Source: Georgenia daeguensis | Lineage (GTDB): Bacteria > Actinomycetota > Actinomycetes > Actinomycetales > Actinomycetaceae | NCBI RefSeq assembly: GCF_039537705.1 | Contig: NZ_BAABBA010000012.1 | Coordinates: forward strand, 1-64,000 | DNA length: 64,000 nt | Direction of reading: 5' to 3' | Part shown: piece by piece, positions 34,130-42,651 of the stretch | How positions within the stretch are numbered: the stretch's first letter is position 1 | How the letters are laid out: each line of letters starts with the position of its first letter | Translations under genes and position numbers: made by a program | Notes under the pieces: model-generated | Database searches by the model: none | Told to the model about the DNA's origin: nothing | The model's input: only the letters and a program-made list of their open reading frames with translations

Positions 34130-34241
34130 GGGTTCCTTTCGCAGGTGCCGGCTCCGGGGTTGTTCCGAGGCCGCTGAGGGGCAGGGAGTCCGGCGCCCGG
34201 GGGTGCCGTCCGTGCGGGTGGTGCTCAGACGAACGTGGCGC

Positions 34242-35249
34242 TCAGACGAGGACGGCGCCCTGAGGGGTCTGGGAGGCGTCGCTGCCGGGCTCGCCCGCCT
34301 CGTGCAGCTTGGCGAGGTAGCGCTCGGCGTCCAGGGCGGCGGAGCAGCCGGTGCCCGCGGCCGTGATCGCCTGGCGGTAGATGTGGTCCACGGCGTCGCC
34401 GCAGGCGAAGACGCCCGGGACGTTGGTGGCGGTGGTGGGGTGGTCGACGACGATGTACCCCTCGTCGTCGAGCTTGACCTGGCCCTTGAGAATCTCGGTG
34501 CGCGGGTCGTGGCCGATGGCGACGAAGATGCCGGTGGCGTCGATCTCGCGGGTCTCGCCGGTGACGGTGTCGCGCAGGGTCGCGCCGGTGACCTTCTGCT
34601 CGCCGTGGATGGCCGCGACCTCGCTGTTCCAGGCGAACTCGATCTTCTCGTTGGCCAGGGCGCGCTCGGCCATGATCTTCGAGGCGCGCAGCTCGTCGCG
34701 GCGGTGCACGACGGTGACCTTGTCGACGAACCGGGTCAGGAAGGTGGCCTCCTCCATCGCGGAGTCCCCGCCGCCGACGACCAGCACGTGCTGGTTGCGG
34801 AAGAAGAAACCGTCGCAGGTGGCGCACCAGGAGACCCCGCGCCCGGAGAAGGTCTTCTCCTCGGGCAGGCCCAGCTCGCGGTAGGCCGAGCCGTTGGCCA
34901 GAATCACCGCGCGCGCGGGATAGGTCTCGTCGTCGTCCGTGGTGACGGTCTTGACGTCGCCGGCCAGATCGACGGCCACGACGTCCTCGTAGCGGATCTC
35001 CGCGCCGAAGCGCTCGGCCTGCTTCTGCATGTTCTCCATCAGCTCCGGGCCGAGGATGCCCTCGGGGAAGCCGGGGAAGTTCTCCACCTCGGTGGTGTTC
35101 ATCAGCGCCCCGCCGGCGGTGACCGAGCCGGCGAAGACGATCGGGCGCAGGTTGGCCCGCGCCGCGTAGACCGCCGCGGTGTACCCGGCCGGGCCGGACC
35201 CCACGATGATGACGTCACGAACCTCGGACGCGTTCTCCTGTGCAGGCAT
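34242..35249 (-). CDS. trxB: Thioredoxin-disulfide reductase
   Basis: An FAD/NADPH enzyme that reduces thioredoxin. 335 residues with the FAD loop GSGPAGYTAAVYAARA, redox pair Cys142/Cys145 in SWCATCDG, the NADPH loop VVGGGDSAMEEA and the second FAD motif GVFACGDAVDHIYRQAITAAGTGCSAALDAE. The ATG at 35249 is used; the upstream in-frame extension is not conserved. It precedes trxA by 112 bp on the same strand, the usual trxB-trxA order. In mycobacteria a sigM gene lies between murJ and trxB2; none is present here (90 bp gap). Confidence 0.96.
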   Translation of the reverse strand: MPAQENASEVRDVIIVGSGPAGYTAAVYAARANLRPIVFAGSVTAGGALMNTTEVENFPGFPEGILGPELMENMQKQAERFGAEIRYEDVVAVDLAGDVKTVTTDDDETYPARAVILANGSAYRELGLPEEKTFSGRGVSWCATCDGFFFRNQHVLVVGGGDSAMEEATFLTRFVDKVTVVHRRDELRASKIMAERALANEKIEFAWNSEVAAIHGEQKVTGATLRDTVTGETREIDATGIFVAIGHDPRTEILKGQVKLDDEGYIVVDHPTTATNVPGVFACGDAVDHIYRQAITAAGTGCSAALDAERYLAKLHEAGEPGSDASQTPQGAVLV

Positions 35250-35338
35250 GCTCTTCCTCACGTGATTGGGACCTCTACGCCCTTCAACCGATGGTAGATG
35301 GGCGATGTTCCCGGCGACCACCGACATCCGTCACACCG

Positions 35339-38300
35339 TCAGCCGACGCGTACCTCGGCCAGCTCGATGCGGTTCTTGCCGTCCGACTCGGCCGTCGGCA
35401 GGCGCGGGAACCACAGCACGATGCTGCCCGTCTCCACCGGCTCGAAGGTCAGCACCGTGTCCGGGCCCATCTCTCCCTCGGCGAGCACCTCGCCCTCGGT
35501 GGGCGCGTCCGGGGAGGTCGCACGGACCTGGACCAGGCCGCCGGTCCCGCGCAGGTCGAGCCCGACGCTGCTGACCTTGGCCGGCTGCTGGAGCGTGATC
35601 GCGAGCCCGATGCCCGTCTTCATGCCGTACTCGGGGTTGACGTAGGAACGGGAGCGCCAGAACGTGGCCGGGTCGCCGTCCATCGCCCGGGGCGTGAGGT
35701 CGGGGTTCTCGTCGCCGTCCCCCTCGGGGTCGAGCGGGGCGAGCGAGGCGATGACTGGCGGGCCGGCGGGTGCCTCGGCCGGCGCGGTCTCCTCCGGGCT
35801 CGGCTCCGCCGTCGGGGTCGGTCCGGCGGTCGCGGTAGCGGTCGGGGCGGGGTTGTTGCGCGGCAGCGAGACGGGCTCCGGCGGTGCGAGGAGCGTGCGG
35901 GTGGAGATGAGGAACAGGACGAGCACCAGCGCGGCCACCGCGACCAGCACGACCGGGGTGGGGTTGATCCGCCGCTCCGCGAAGGGGATCTCGGGGCCGT
36001 CGACGGCGGAGAGGACGTCGTCCACGTCGGCCCGGGGGCCGGACGCCGGCCGGTCCGTCTCGCGGTCCCGCCGCGCCGCGGCGGTCTCGGCCACCTTCTC
36101 CTTGCCGGCGACGACGGCGGAGCCGACGGTCTCGCGCGTCGCGGCGGCGACCGTGCGGGTGCCCTCGGCCGCCCTGCGGGCGCCGACCTTCGTGCCCTGG
36201 GCCGCCCTGCGTGCCCCGGTGCGGACGGCCTCGGCGGTCGACCCGGCGACGGCGGCGAGCGCGGCCATCGTGCCCGGGGTCCTCGTGTGCCGGTTGGACG
36301 GTGCGGTCGGGCTCGCCTGCGGGGCGTCGAGGATCTGCGGGAAGCCCGGCGGCTGCTCGGAACGTGCCGGGCGCTGCGGGGTCCAGGCCAGCTTGCGCGG
36401 GGCCGGAGGTGTCGCCGGGCGGTCGGCCGCCGTCCGTTGAGGCGCGGGCGTGGGCGTGGGCGTGGGCGCGAGCCCGGGTGCGGCTGCGGGCTCGGAAACC
36501 GGGTCGGGAGGCGGCGGAGGGCCGACGGCGGTGGCGGGGTCGGCGACGGCGGGGTCGGCGACGGGGGTGGCGGGGGTGGCGGGGTCGGCCACGTCAGCCT
36601 CGGGCGGCACGCCGAGGGCATCGGCCGGGTCCGGCATCGGGGCGGGCGGCGCTGCGGCGGCGGGGTCGGTGACGGTCTGGGGCTCGGCGTGCAGGCGTGT
36701 CCAGGTGGGGACCAGCCGACCGGTGCCGGCGCCTCCGGTCGCGATCGCCGAGGCCGGCCCGCCGGCGGGGGCGACGGCAGCCGCACCGACGGCCCCTGTT
36801 GTGACGGAAGCTGGACCGCCGGCCTCGGCTGCGACAGATGACCCCGCCGGTGCCGCCGGCGCGGAAGCAGAGGAGGGCTGCGCGGCGGGCGGCGCTGGGG
36901 GCACGGGCGGCGCTGGAGGCGCGGGGGGCGCTGGAGGCGCGGGGGGCGCGCCGAGGACGGCCGCGGCGTCGACGTCCGTCCATGGTGCGAGGAGACGGAT
37001 GAGCTCGCCGGTGCTGCGCGGTCCGTCCCCGTCGGCCAATGCCCGCGTGCACAGCTCGTCGAGGTCGCCCGGGACCTCAGGGTTGAGGCTGCGCGGTGCA
37101 GCGGGCGCCTCGTCGACGGCCGGCCAGACGCCGGTGAGCGCCAGGTAGAGGAGGCGGACGAGGTCCGTGGCGTCGCGACGGGTCGCAGCCAGCGGGGAGC
37201 CGTCGGGGTCCGCAGTGCCGAGCAGCACGGCGTCGGTACCCAGGCCCGTCACGAGGACCTCGCCGTCGGGGGTCACGTGCAACGAGCCGGGACGCAGCGC
37301 CAGGTGGCGCACACCGTGACGGCGGGCCGACTCCAGGGCGCTGGTCGCCTCGCCCACGATGGCGCGGGCCTGCTCGGCCGGCAGCGGGCCGTCCGCCGTG
37401 AGCTCGGCGAGATCGGGGCCGAGCACCGGGTCCGTGACCACGTAGGAGGCCGAGCCGTCGGTGCCGACGTCGAGCACCTGCACGAGACGGTGGTCCTCCA
37501 CCAGGGCGGCCCGTCGAGCGGCGTCCAGGACCTCGGCGACGCCGGAGCCGGCCGGCGGCAGGACGAGCGCCTCGACAGGCCGGTCGAGGATCGTGTCGTG
37601 GGCACGACGGCGGTCCACCCCGCCGACCGTGGTGTCGAGCGCAGCCCCGAGCTCGTAGCGCTCGTCGAGGACGTGGCGGGTCCCCCGGCCGGCTTCGTCC
37701 GTGCGCGCTTCCAGTGCCGTGCTCCCCTTGTCCGCGTGATCCCCTGCCCCGGATCGGGCGTTGGGGCCGAGTGTACGCACCGGCGTGCCGGCGGCCGCGC
37801 CGACGGGCGGTGCGTCACCGGCGGGAACGTGACCGTGCCCGCGGCCGGAGACGTGCCCGCGGCCGGACGCGTCTCCCGGGCCAGCGAGGCCGCCGTGGTC
37901 CGGTCCGTCGTCCCCCGGACCCCGGGGTCCGGTGCTCCCGGGACCGGCGGGTCCGCCGTCGTCCGGTCCGCCGTCCACCGGGCCCCCGGGACCTCCGCTG
38001 CCGTCGGGTCCGCCGTCGCCGGGGCCGTCCGGTCCGCCGTCGCCGGGACCGCCACCCGGCCCGCGAGGCCCAGCCGCCTGCGGCGCCAGGGACGCCCCCG
38101 CGCGCACCAGCACCCGCCCCACGGGGCCCGGCACGCGCCGCCCGACGGCGGCGAGGACCTTGCCGACCGGACGGGCGAGGGCGTCGAGCTCGTCGACCTG
38201 GAGGCGCCGCAGCGCGAGGACGTACAGCAGGCCCATGACGAGCCCGACCACGGCGATCCGCCAGAGCGCGCCCAGCACGCCCAGGTCCGAGTCCGTACCG

Positions 38301-39781
38301 GTCAGGTGCAGCAGGCCCCAGCCGATGAGCGAGGCCGGGACCGCGGCGAGGACCAGGCGCACGTGCGTGCGCAGGACGCGTGAGCCGTCGAGGGTGCGCA
38401 GGTGCCGGCGCAGGCCCAGGTAGGTGACGATCGCGCCGGTCCAGTTCGACAGGGTCATCGCCACGCCGATGCCGACCACGATCCACTCCGGCGGCAGCAG
38501 CATCGACGCCGCGGCGCCGACCGCGAGCACGAGGATCATCGGCACCTGCAGCCGGAAGAGCCCGCGGGCGTCCTCGAACGCGTAGTACACCCGCTGGCAC
38601 ATGGTGAACACGCCCACGGCGACCAGGCCCGCCACCATGGCCACGACGACCCGGGCGATCGACTGGACCTCCGCGTACGTCACGGTCGCCGCGATGACCC
38701 GGACCACCGGCAGCGCGAGGACCATGATCGCGCCGGTGGCGAAGACGGTGAACACCGAGACGGTCCGCAGCCCGACCGAGAGGTCGGCGCGCACCCGCCC
38801 CAGGTCCTCGGCCGCGGCGTTGGCGGACATCCGGGTGAACAGCGCGGTCACGAGAGAGACGGTCACCAGCGAGGTGGGCAGCGTGTAGATGAGGAACGCG
38901 GTGTCGTAGGCGCCGTTGCCGGCCACGTCCCGGGCGCCGCCGCCGGCCCGGAAGGCGTACGCGGCGGCGTTGGAGACGACGACGTACGCGGCCTGGTTCG
39001 CGGCGAGCGCGGCGAAGACCCACATCGCCATGCGGCTGGCGGTGCCCAGGCCGGAGCCGCGCAGCCCCCACTGGGGGCGGTAGCGGAAGCCGGAGCGGTA
39101 CAGCGGCACGAGGAGCACCAGCGCCTGGACGACGATGCCGAGCGTGGCAGTCCCGGCCAGCAGCGCCACCCGCTCGGTGCCCCACAGGCCCGCGTTGTCG
39201 GCGTCGGCGGCGGTGGTGCCGCCGTAGACCGCCAGGTAGGCCAGCAGCCCGCCGATCGCGACGACGTTGTTGGCCACGGGCGCCCACATGTACGGGCCGA
39301 AGACCGAGCGGGCGTTGAGCACCTGCCCGAGCAGCGTGTACATCCCGTAGAAGAACAGCTGCGGGATGCACCAGTACCCGAACGTGACCGCGACGTCGTA
39401 CCACTCCGGCGGCAGGTTCACGGCGTAGAGGGAGACGAGCAGCGGCGCCGCGAGGGTGAGGAGCAGCGTGATGCCGCCGAGCCCCACCATCGCCAGCGTC
39501 AGGAGCCGGTTGACGTAGGCCTGGCCGCCGTCGGCGTGGCCGCGGACCGCGCGCACGATCTGCGGCACCAGGACGGCGTTGAGCACGCCGCCCGCGATGA
39601 GCATGTAGATAAGGTTCGGCAGCTTGTTGGCCACCGAGAACGCGTTGCCTGCGCCGGTGTTGATGCCGATCACCGCGCCCAGCAGCAGCGGGGACTTGAC
39701 CATGCCGAGCACGCGCGAGACGAGCGTGCCGGCGAACATGACGGCCGAGGACCCGGCGACTCCGCGGCGGGCGGCGCTCAT
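35339..39781 (-). CDS. murJ: MurJ lipid II flippase fused to a pseudokinase and C-terminal extracellular domain
   Basis: A single 1480-residue frame. Residues ~1-545 are the MurJ/MviN flippase (MVKSPLLLGAVIG, ANKLPNLIYMLIAGGVLNAVLVPQ), with about fourteen helices; it exports lipid II for wall synthesis. A Gly/Pro/Asp linker (~560-690) leads to a kinase-like domain (~695-940) that is degenerate. The glycine loop is GAALDTTVGG, the VAIK lysine position reads VEALVL, HRD is replaced in LALRPGS and DFG by GLG. A Pro/Ala-rich region, one membrane helix (PTPVVLVAVAALVLVLF, ~1275) and a jelly-roll-like domain (FWRSRSYVNPEYG, VSSVGLDLRG, ~1340-1480) complete it. The layout matches mycobacterial MviN, whose pseudokinase is phosphorylated by PknB and binds FhaA. 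The ATG at 39781 overlaps the preceding gene by four bases. Confidence 0.93.
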   Translation of the reverse strand: MSAARRGVAGSSAVMFAGTLVSRVLGMVKSPLLLGAVIGINTGAGNAFSVANKLPNLIYMLIAGGVLNAVLVPQIVRAVRGHADGGQAYVNRLLTLAMVGLGGITLLLTLAAPLLVSLYAVNLPPEWYDVAVTFGYWCIPQLFFYGMYTLLGQVLNARSVFGPYMWAPVANNVVAIGGLLAYLAVYGGTTAADADNAGLWGTERVALLAGTATLGIVVQALVLLVPLYRSGFRYRPQWGLRGSGLGTASRMAMWVFAALAANQAAYVVVSNAAAYAFRAGGGARDVAGNGAYDTAFLIYTLPTSLVTVSLVTALFTRMSANAAAEDLGRVRADLSVGLRTVSVFTVFATGAIMVLALPVVRVIAATVTYAEVQSIARVVVAMVAGLVAVGVFTMCQRVYYAFEDARGLFRLQVPMILVLAVGAAASMLLPPEWIVVGIGVAMTLSNWTGAIVTYLGLRRHLRTLDGSRVLRTHVRLVLAAVPASLIGWGLLHLTGTDSDLGVLGALWRIAVVGLVMGLLYVLALRRLQVDELDALARPVGKVLAAVGRRVPGPVGRVLVRAGASLAPQAAGPRGPGGGPGDGGPDGPGDGGPDGSGGPGGPVDGGPDDGGPAGPGSTGPRGPGDDGPDHGGLAGPGDASGRGHVSGRGHGHVPAGDAPPVGAAAGTPVRTLGPNARSGAGDHADKGSTALEARTDEAGRGTRHVLDERYELGAALDTTVGGVDRRRAHDTILDRPVEALVLPPAGSGVAEVLDAARRAALVEDHRLVQVLDVGTDGSASYVVTDPVLGPDLAELTADGPLPAEQARAIVGEATSALESARRHGVRHLALRPGSLHVTPDGEVLVTGLGTDAVLLGTADPDGSPLAATRRDATDLVRLLYLALTGVWPAVDEAPAAPRSLNPEVPGDLDELCTRALADGDGPRSTGELIRLLAPWTDVDAAAVLGAPPAPPAPPAPPAPPVPPAPPAAQPSSASAPAAPAGSSVAAEAGGPASVTTGAVGAAAVAPAGGPASAIATGGAGTGRLVPTWTRLHAEPQTVTDPAAAAPPAPMPDPADALGVPPEADVADPATPATPVADPAVADPATAVGPPPPPDPVSEPAAAPGLAPTPTPTPAPQRTAADRPATPPAPRKLAWTPQRPARSEQPPGFPQILDAPQASPTAPSNRHTRTPGTMAALAAVAGSTAEAVRTGARRAAQGTKVGARRAAEGTRTVAAATRETVGSAVVAGKEKVAETAAARRDRETDRPASGPRADVDDVLSAVDGPEIPFAERRINPTPVVLVAVAALVLVLFLISTRTLLAPPEPVSLPRNNPAPTATATAGPTPTAEPSPEETAPAEAPAGPPVIASLAPLDPEGDGDENPDLTPRAMDGDPATFWRSRSYVNPEYGMKTGIGLAITLQQPAKVSSVGLDLRGTGGLVQVRATSPDAPTEGEVLAEGEMGPDTVLTFEPVETGSIVLWFPRLPTAESDGKNRIELAEVRVG

Positions 39782-42111
39782 GCGGTCTCCTCCTGGGGCA
39801 GCGGGGTGTCCGGGTCCATTCGGCGGCCGCGGCGCACCGTGCGGACCAGCCCGACGACGAGCATGACGGCCAGCACCCCGGCGACGACGGCGGTCCCCAC
39901 GTTCTCCCAGTCGGGGCGCGCCCGCACCCGCAGGTCCGCCGGGGTGCCCACCGGGCGGCCGTCGGGGGTGAGCAGCTCGACCGCGACGTTGACGTCGCCG
40001 CTGCCCAGCGCCCGCACCGGCACCGACGCCGTGGCCTGCGAGGCGGCCGGCACCGTGAGCGTCACGGGCTCGGGCACCTCGAGGCGCTGGTCGCTCGGCT
40101 CCAGGGCCACCTGGACCGTCACGTCCGTGGGCAGGTCGTTGCGGACGTGCACCGGCAGCTCCGCCGAGGAGTTGATGACGTTCAGGGTCGAGGACTCCAG
40201 GGCGCTGAGCTGTCCGTCCAGCGCCGTGACGTCCGCGGCCACGCGGTCCAGCAGCGCGGCGCGCCCCGCCGGGTCCTCGCGCCATGCGGAGGAGAGCGCC
40301 GGCCCGAGCGCGTCGACGACGGGCTCGACCACCTGCTCGGGCGAGGCGGTGACGGACGCGAAGGACCGGGCCCGCGCCACGGTCGCGTCCATGGCTGCGA
40401 GCTGCCCGGACCCGATCTCGTCCGGGTCCACCTGGGTCTCGGGCAGCGTGCCGCGCTCGAGCTCGGGAGCCTCGCGCGCGACGACGTCCGAGAGCGCCGT
40501 CGGCTCCACCCACGGGGCCCCGAGCAGCGTCTCGAGGTTGTCGGCGAGGTCCTCGACGTCGGTGGCGTGGTCGCGCGGCAGGGCGAGGACGACGGCGCGC
40601 GGGTCGGAGGGGCGTTCGCGGGAGATGACCGCGGTGTCCGCGAGGAGCAGCTGGCGGGCGTCGAGGGGGTCGAGGTCCACCGCGGTGTCCTCGCCGGTGC
40701 CGGCGCGGGGCAGCATGCGTCCCTCCAGCACCGCCGAGGCGCGGTCGTCGACCAGCACGGCCGGCACGGTGTGGCTGCCGGCGGCGCCGTCGGCGATCAC
40801 CAGGTCGGCGCGGCCCTCCGGGGTGTAGGTGAGCTCGTCCAGAGGCGTCGCGGCGGTGACGGGCAGGACGGCGGCGTCGGTGCCGGCGGCGTCCCCGGCG
40901 GCGACGGTGTCCAGGTCGGGGTACGCCGTGGCGGGCCAGGTCAGGGTCGGGGCGTCACCGAGACCCGCCGCCTCGGCGGCCTCGGCGGCCTCGGTGACGG
41001 TCTCCTCCAGCCGGGCGTGGGATCCGGTGTGCGCGAGAGCGGCGACGTCGGCGTCGGCCGACGGCAGCACCGCCACCTCGCGGCCCTCGCCCTGACCCAT
41101 CGCGGCGACGGCGTCGAGCAGGGCGGACCAGCCGGTCGCGGCGGGCCGCCCGGCCGGCTCGTCGGGCTCGTCCGGCGGCGCGGCCGTCTGCGGTGCCTGG
41201 GTCGGGTCGGCGCCCGCGGCGTCGTCGGGCCCGCCGTCGGACCCCGCGGCGGCGGCTCCGCCGGCGGCCGCCCCCGAACCGAGGGCGGTGCCCGCCTCGC
41301 TGGCCGGCACCGCGAGCAGCGAACCGTCCACGGCCGCGGTCACGCCGGGGCGGTCGACGGCGCGCAGGAGCTCCAGGAGCCGGGGCGCGGAGGCGTCGCC
41401 CACCGCGGTGCCGGCCAGCGAGGCGTCGGTGCGTTCGGCCGCGGTGGGGGTGACCGGGACGAGGACGCTGACCGGGGTGGGCTGGACCTCGACGTCCGGG
41501 TACCACAGCAGGAGGCTGCGGTCGGCACCGGCCAGGCCGGCGCCCGCGGTGTCGTCGACGGCGACCTCCACCCCGTGCGGCCCCCAGGCGGTGGACGACT
41601 CAGACAGGCCCAGCTCCTCTGGCGCGATCTCGACCGAGAAGGTGGCGCTCGCCCCGGCCGGCAGCTCCTCGAGCTCCTCACGCGCGAGGACGACGGTCGT
41701 GGAGAAGCTGCCGGGCTCCATCCAGCGCTGCAGCGCGGTGCGCGAGACCGGGGTGTAGCGCTGCAGGCGCAGACGCAGCACGGGGTCGGCGGCGTCCTCC
41801 TCCGACGTGTTCTCCACCGTGCCGCGGACGGTGAGGGTCTGACCGGGGCGGAGCACCGGCGGGCCGAGGTCCGTGATCTCGACCTCCAGCTCGGACGCCG
41901 GGTCCGTCGTCGTGGCCGGGACGGCACCCGCAGCCGCGGCACTGCCAGCGGGCGCGGCAGCGCCGACGGCGGGCGCGGTCCCGGTCCCTGCCGACGCGGT
42001 CGCACCGAGGACCGGGGGCGGCACGGCCGCCGCCGGCACGGCCAGCAGCACGGTCCCGAGGGCGGCCGCCAGGGCCGCGACCGGGCGTCGCGCGGCCCGA
42101 CGCAGCGTCAT
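39778..42111 (-). CDS. DUF6049 family secreted/membrane-anchored protein
   Basis: 777 residues: signal peptide (MTLRRAARRPVAALAAALGTVLLAVPAAA), then a large Ala/Asp/Glu-rich extracellular region. The latter has an Ig-like segment near the start (LGPPVLRPGQTLTVRGTVENTS) and another before the end (SSAELPVHVRNDLPTDVTVQVAL). A C-terminal membrane helix (TAVVAGVLAVMLVVGLVRTV) and a short basic tail complete it. It is the counterpart of the large gene between mutT4 and mviN in mycobacteria. The function is unknown; the conserved linkage and ATGA overlap with murJ suggest a role beside the flippase. It overlaps the NUDIX gene by four bases, so NUDIX-DUF6049-murJ is one operon. Confidence 0.9.
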   Translation of the reverse strand: MTLRRAARRPVAALAAALGTVLLAVPAAAVPPPVLGATASAGTGTAPAVGAAAPAGSAAAAGAVPATTTDPASELEVEITDLGPPVLRPGQTLTVRGTVENTSEEDAADPVLRLRLQRYTPVSRTALQRWMEPGSFSTTVVLAREELEELPAGASATFSVEIAPEELGLSESSTAWGPHGVEVAVDDTAGAGLAGADRSLLLWYPDVEVQPTPVSVLVPVTPTAAERTDASLAGTAVGDASAPRLLELLRAVDRPGVTAAVDGSLLAVPASEAGTALGSGAAAGGAAAAGSDGGPDDAAGADPTQAPQTAAPPDEPDEPAGRPAATGWSALLDAVAAMGQGEGREVAVLPSADADVAALAHTGSHARLEETVTEAAEAAEAAGLGDAPTLTWPATAYPDLDTVAAGDAAGTDAAVLPVTAATPLDELTYTPEGRADLVIADGAAGSHTVPAVLVDDRASAVLEGRMLPRAGTGEDTAVDLDPLDARQLLLADTAVISRERPSDPRAVVLALPRDHATDVEDLADNLETLLGAPWVEPTALSDVVAREAPELERGTLPETQVDPDEIGSGQLAAMDATVARARSFASVTASPEQVVEPVVDALGPALSSAWREDPAGRAALLDRVAADVTALDGQLSALESSTLNVINSSAELPVHVRNDLPTDVTVQVALEPSDQRLEVPEPVTLTVPAASQATASVPVRALGSGDVNVAVELLTPDGRPVGTPADLRVRARPDWENVGTAVVAGVLAVMLVVGLVRTVRRGRRMDPDTPLPQEETA

Positions 42112-42632
42112 GCGCGCCCGGCCAGCACGTCCCGCGCCGTGGACACGACGCGTCGCTCGTTCGGGTAGGCGAGCCGGGTGGCCACCTCGGTCAGCTCCAC
42201 CCACGCGACGTCCTCGGCCTCGTGGTCCGGGTCGTTCTCGATGGTCAGCTCCCCGCCCGTCGCCTCGAGCAGGAAGTGGTGGACCACCTTGTGCACCCGG
42301 CGGTCGGTGCCGGCGAACCAGTAGTCGATGGTGGCGAGGTGGCGCAGGATCTGGCCGGTGATCCCCGTCTCCTCCGCGATCTCCCGCACGGCGGCCTCCT
42401 CGGGGGTCTCCTCGCCCTCGAGGTGACCCTTCGGCAGGCACCACTCCAGGCGCCCGGCGCGGTTGCGGCGGGCGATGACGGCGGTGAACGCGCGCCCCTC
42501 CACCACGTCCACCACCAGGCCGCCGGCCGAGGTCTCGTCCACCACCGGAAGCGCAGAGGTGCGTGCGTTCACCAGCCGGCTCCGGGGCGGCCGCGGCACC
42601 TGAGGGCGCGGCACGGGGAAGGCGGCAGGCAT
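42108..42632 (-). CDS. NUDIX hydrolase (MutT4-like)
   Basis: 174 residues. The Nudix box GHLEGEETPEEAAVREIAEETGI spans 69-91 with all catalytic Glu/Arg positions, preceded by RLEWCLPK. NUDIX enzymes hydrolyse nucleoside diphosphate-linked compounds; in this locus the mycobacterial equivalent is mutT4. The substrate is not deducible. The start ATG at 42632 is six bases after a TACAGT hexamer, so the mRNA may be leaderless. Confidence 0.93.
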   Translation of the reverse strand: MPAAFPVPRPQVPRPPRSRLVNARTSALPVVDETSAGGLVVDVVEGRAFTAVIARRNRAGRLEWCLPKGHLEGEETPEEAAVREIAEETGITGQILRHLATIDYWFAGTDRRVHKVVHHFLLEATGGELTIENDPDHEAEDVAWVELTEVATRLAYPNERRVVSTARDVLAGRA

Positions 42633-42651
42633 GTGGACACTGTAATGATCT
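42633..42651. promoter_or_regulatory. Overlapping divergent -10 elements giving leaderless mRNAs
   Basis: Only 19 bp separate the NUDIX ATG and the pcnA GTG. On the reverse strand TACAGT (42644-42639) is followed by six bases and ATG. On the forward strand TGTAAT (42641-42646) is followed by five bases and GTG at 42652. Each spacing fits transcription starting at the first base of the start codon. No clear -35 elements are seen. Confidence 0.55.

Noticed and set aside
37277..40828. Long antisense frames opposite murJ and DUF6049
   Set aside because: Shadow frames over genes with clear domains on the other strand.
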